Shown in pieces: positions 6,508-8,008 of a DNA stretch of 8,008 nt (positions are counted from its first letter, which is position 1; each line of letters opens with the position of its first letter). The translations under genes were made by a program, and so were the position numbers. This DNA is from Betaproteobacteria bacterium UBA6904 (lineage in GTDB: Bacteria > Pseudomonadota > Gammaproteobacteria > Burkholderiales > SG8-39): positions 1 through 8,008 of the forward strand of contig DKBI01000073.1 of assembly GCA_002451175.1 (NCBI GenBank), read 5' to 3'. The notes under the pieces are model-generated. The model worked only from the letters and a program-made list of their open reading frames with translations, had not been told where the DNA came from and ran no database searches.

Positions 6508-6921
6508 ATGAGCCATCAACAGAGCTTCGACATACGCAGCCGCGGACGCGGCAGCACTGAGATCACGGCCGAGGTCGCGCGCATCGTGCGCGCCGCCGGC
6601 ATCACCACCGGAATCGCACAGGTGTTCGTACAGCACACCAGCTGCTCGGTGATGATCACGGAAAACGCCGATCCGGCGGTGCGGCGCGACCTGGAAACGC
6701 TGGCCGCGCGTTGGGCGCCGGATGGCGACCCCGCCTACCGCCACGATACCGAAGGCGCAGACGACATGGCCGCGCACGCGCGCAGCCTGCTTGCCGGCAG
6801 CGCGGTAACGGTGCCCGTCGGCCGCGGCGAAATGCTGCTCGGCACCTGGCAGGGAATCTATCTGTGGGAACACCGCAGCGGCGCGCAGCTGCGACGCGTG
6901 GTGGTGACCGTGCTGGGCTGA
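6508..6921 (+). CDS. YjbQ family protein (UPF0047, secondary thiamine-phosphate synthase type)
   Basis: A 137-residue protein, the normal length for the YjbQ/UPF0047 family. Family motifs are in order: FVQHTSCSVMITENADP (40-56), YRHDTEGADDMAAH (77-90) and LGTWQGIYLWEHR (111-123). The conserved His43, His79, His90 and Glu121/His122 probably form the metal or phosphate site. E. coli YjbQ shows a weak thiamine-phosphate synthase activity able to complement loss of ThiE; the physiological role of the family remains unclear, and no thiamine gene lies nearby. No strong Shine-Dalgarno is seen: the nearest purine run is GGAA, about 12 bases before the ATG. The start is supported because the N-terminus (SHQQSFDIRSRGRG) matches where the family usually begins. 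The next gene is on the same strand, 84 bases on. Confidence 0.93.
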   Translation: MSHQQSFDIRSRGRGSTEITAEVARIVRAAGITTGIAQVFVQHTSCSVMITENADPAVRRDLETLAARWAPDGDPAYRHDTEGADDMAAHARSLLAGSAVTVPVGRGEMLLGTWQGIYLWEHRSGAQLRRVVVTVLG

Positions 6922-6995
6922 TCAACGCGGGCGCAGCGCAGCTGGTGTAAATTGGGAGCAGGGGATTCCGCCCACTGTCGATTCAGTCAACGCAC

Positions 6996-7002
6996 AGGAG
7001 AA
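6996..7002 (+). promoter_or_regulatory. Ribosome binding site of the 130-residue unknown gene
   Basis: AGGAGAA lies just before the ATG at 7006 (AGGAG to ATG is 5 bases). It selects this ATG over an in-frame TTG at 6952, which has no such site. Confidence 0.85.
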
Positions 7003-7005
7003 GCC

Positions 7006-7398
7006 ATGTTCGATCCGATTACCCTGCCCTTCGGCGCCAAGATGCTGTTCAACACGGTCAAGCTCAAACCCGGCGTCAGCTTCGAACAGGTCGAGCTCGC
7101 GGTAGGCGAGATGTGCAACGTCGTAAAAGAGACCTACGGCGGCGACAAGGGCGGCTTCATTGCCGGCCAGGTATTCAAGTTCTCCGGCTTCGTGTCGGAA
7201 GAGGGCTCGCTCGGCGCGACCTCGCCTGCGGAAGAGCACTACGCCATCGTCACCTACTGGCGCTCGTTCGAGGAGCACGAAAAATCGCACGCCGACAAAA
7301 TCTTCACCACCAAATTCGACCAGCTGGCGGCGATGTGCTCGGAAACCAAGGAGCTGGGCTACGACATGCTGTGGCAGGGCACGCCCGAAAGCGCCTAG
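7006..7398 (+). CDS. Conserved-looking 130-residue protein of unknown function, possible dimeric alpha-beta barrel
   Basis: I do not recognise this protein by name. It is 130 residues long, soluble and acidic, with no signal peptide or membrane segment. Residues 12-20 (KMLFNTVKL) look like a first beta strand, 25-42 like an amphipathic helix, and 51-64 like a second strand. Then comes HYAIVTYW (78-85), followed by the helix [18 protein letters not shown] (87-104). A strand ending in W-x-S-x-E followed by a helix carrying a His is reminiscent of antibiotic-biosynthesis-monooxygenase (ABM) or related ferredoxin-like dimeric barrels; this is a structural guess. Two Cys residues (37 and 111) and His91/His95 are visible. 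A strong ribosome site and consistent third-position GC support a real, well-translated gene. It lies between the YjbQ-family gene and proA, all on the same strand; no functional link to either is evident. Confidence 0.85.
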   Translation: MFDPITLPFGAKMLFNTVKLKPGVSFEQVELAVGEMCNVVKETYGGDKGGFIAGQVFKFSGFVSEEGSLGATSPAEEHYAIVTYWRSFEEHEKSHADKIFTTKFDQLAAMCSETKELGYDMLWQGTPESA

Positions 7399-7482
7399 CC
7401 GCGCGCAAAACGTTTGGCCGCGCCGGCATTTCGCAGAAACGCGACCGCAAAGACGGTCAGCCCCCTCGGCCGCGCGGCGCGG

Positions 7483-7488
7483 TAGAAT
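7483..7488 (+). promoter_or_regulatory. Probable -10 box of proA, placed for a leaderless transcript
   Basis: TAGAAT matches five of six -10 bases and ends only 7 bases before the proA ATG (7496). The expected transcription start coincides with the first base of that ATG. No -35 match is seen in the GC-rich stretch upstream, and no Shine-Dalgarno site precedes the ATG. Confidence 0.5.
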
Positions 7489-7495
7489 CCTCGCC

Positions 7496-8008
7496 ATGGA
7501 TACGGCAGCGGAAACCAAGGACGTCAAGCTTTACATGCGCCGCCTGGGCGAACAGGCACGCTCCGCCGCGCGCGTGCTCGCGCGCGCGGACAGCGCGAGC
7601 AAGGACCGCGCGCTCGCAGCGGCAGCCGCAGCGATTCGGCGCGACGCCGCACGGCTGCTCGCCGCAAATGCCGATGACGTGGCCGAGGCGCGCGCCAACG
7701 GACTCGAGCCGGCGCTGCTCGACCGCCTGCAGCTCGGCGCCAGCGGCATCGAAGACATGGCCGAAGGCCTGGAGCAGATCGCGCGCCTCGCGGATCCGAT
7801 CGGCGCAATCACCGAACTGCGCGAGCGCCCCAGCGGCATTCGCGTCGGCCGCATGCGCGTGCCCCTGGGAGTGATCGGCATCATTTACGAATCGCGTCCC
7901 AACGTCACCGCGGACGCCGCCGGCCTGTGTTTGAAGTCGGGCAATGCCGCCATCCTGCGCGGCGGCAGCGAGGCGCTGCGCTGCAACCGCGCCATCGCCG
8001 CGTGCATG
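7496..8008 (+). CDS. proA: Gamma-glutamyl phosphate reductase, 5' part (cut by window edge)
   Basis: The first 171 codons of proA, open to the right edge. ProA is the cytoplasmic NADPH-dependent enzyme that reduces gamma-glutamyl phosphate to glutamate-5-semialdehyde, the second step of proline synthesis from glutamate. It belongs to the aldehyde dehydrogenase superfamily. Recognisable features are the N-terminal helices, [11 protein letters not shown] (56-66), LLDRLQL (74-80), and the signature [20 protein letters not shown] (122-141) followed by [13 protein letters not shown] (144-156). The catalytic Cys lies further downstream, outside the window. Full-length ProA is about 420 residues, so some 40% is visible. 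The start gives the usual family N-terminus. A -10-like box abuts the start and no ribosome site is present, so proA probably has its own promoter rather than being read only from the upstream gene. Confidence 0.97.
   Translation, partial: MDTAAETKDVKLYMRRLGEQARSAARVLARADSASKDRALAAAAAAIRRDAARLLAANADDVAEARANGLEPALLDRLQLGASGIEDMAEGLEQIARLADPIGAITELRERPSGIRVGRMRVPLGVIGIIYESRPNVTADAAGLCLKSGNAAILRGGSEALRCNRAIAACM

Noticed and set aside
7443..7458. Small hairpin GACCG-CAAAGA-CGGTC between the 130-residue gene and proA as a terminator
   Set aside because: The stem is only 5 base pairs and is not followed by a run of T, so it is not a convincing intrinsic terminator.

Overview
The window is GC-rich, dominated by GCG/GGC/CTG-type codons, and densely packed with short genes on both strands. 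Proteobacterial hallmarks are present: AAGGAG-type ribosome sites, -10-like TAGAAT, TATACT and TATCAT boxes, YjbQ, a GlcG/HbpS-type protein and a proA start. Gene content and promoter style suggest a betaproteobacterium (Burkholderiales, Rhodocyclales or a relative). This is inference; no rRNA or other phylogenetic marker is present.

Layout. (1) 1-495, minus strand: 5' part of a gene that runs off the left edge, with FKBP/SlyD-like sequence features and a codon usage unlike the rest. (2) 612-3159, plus strand: an exported protein of unknown function, then a 540-residue caspase-like protease with a Tat-type leader and a C-terminal beta-rich domain resembling DUF3108 proteins. (3) 3203-4795, minus strand: aspartate 4-decarboxylase/aminotransferase, convergent with the caspase gene. 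(4) 4990-5763, plus strand: a short-chain dehydrogenase homologue, divergent from the decarboxylase, in which all four positions of the catalytic tetrad appear substituted. (5) 5795-6283, minus strand: a GlcG/HbpS-like protein, convergent with the SDR gene. (6) 6508-8008, plus strand: a YjbQ-family protein, a 130-residue unknown protein, and the first 171 codons of proA, cut by the right edge.

Most of this is chromosomal housekeeping and accessory metabolism rather than a mobile island. I see no transposase, integrase, tRNA, rRNA, CRISPR array or long repeat. The one plausible functional unit is the exported protein plus the Tat-exported caspase-like protein, both of which should act outside the cytoplasm. 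No gene-free stretch exceeds 300 bases; the longest is the 224-base divergent region 6284-6507. I could not find a convincing rho-independent terminator in any intergenic gap.
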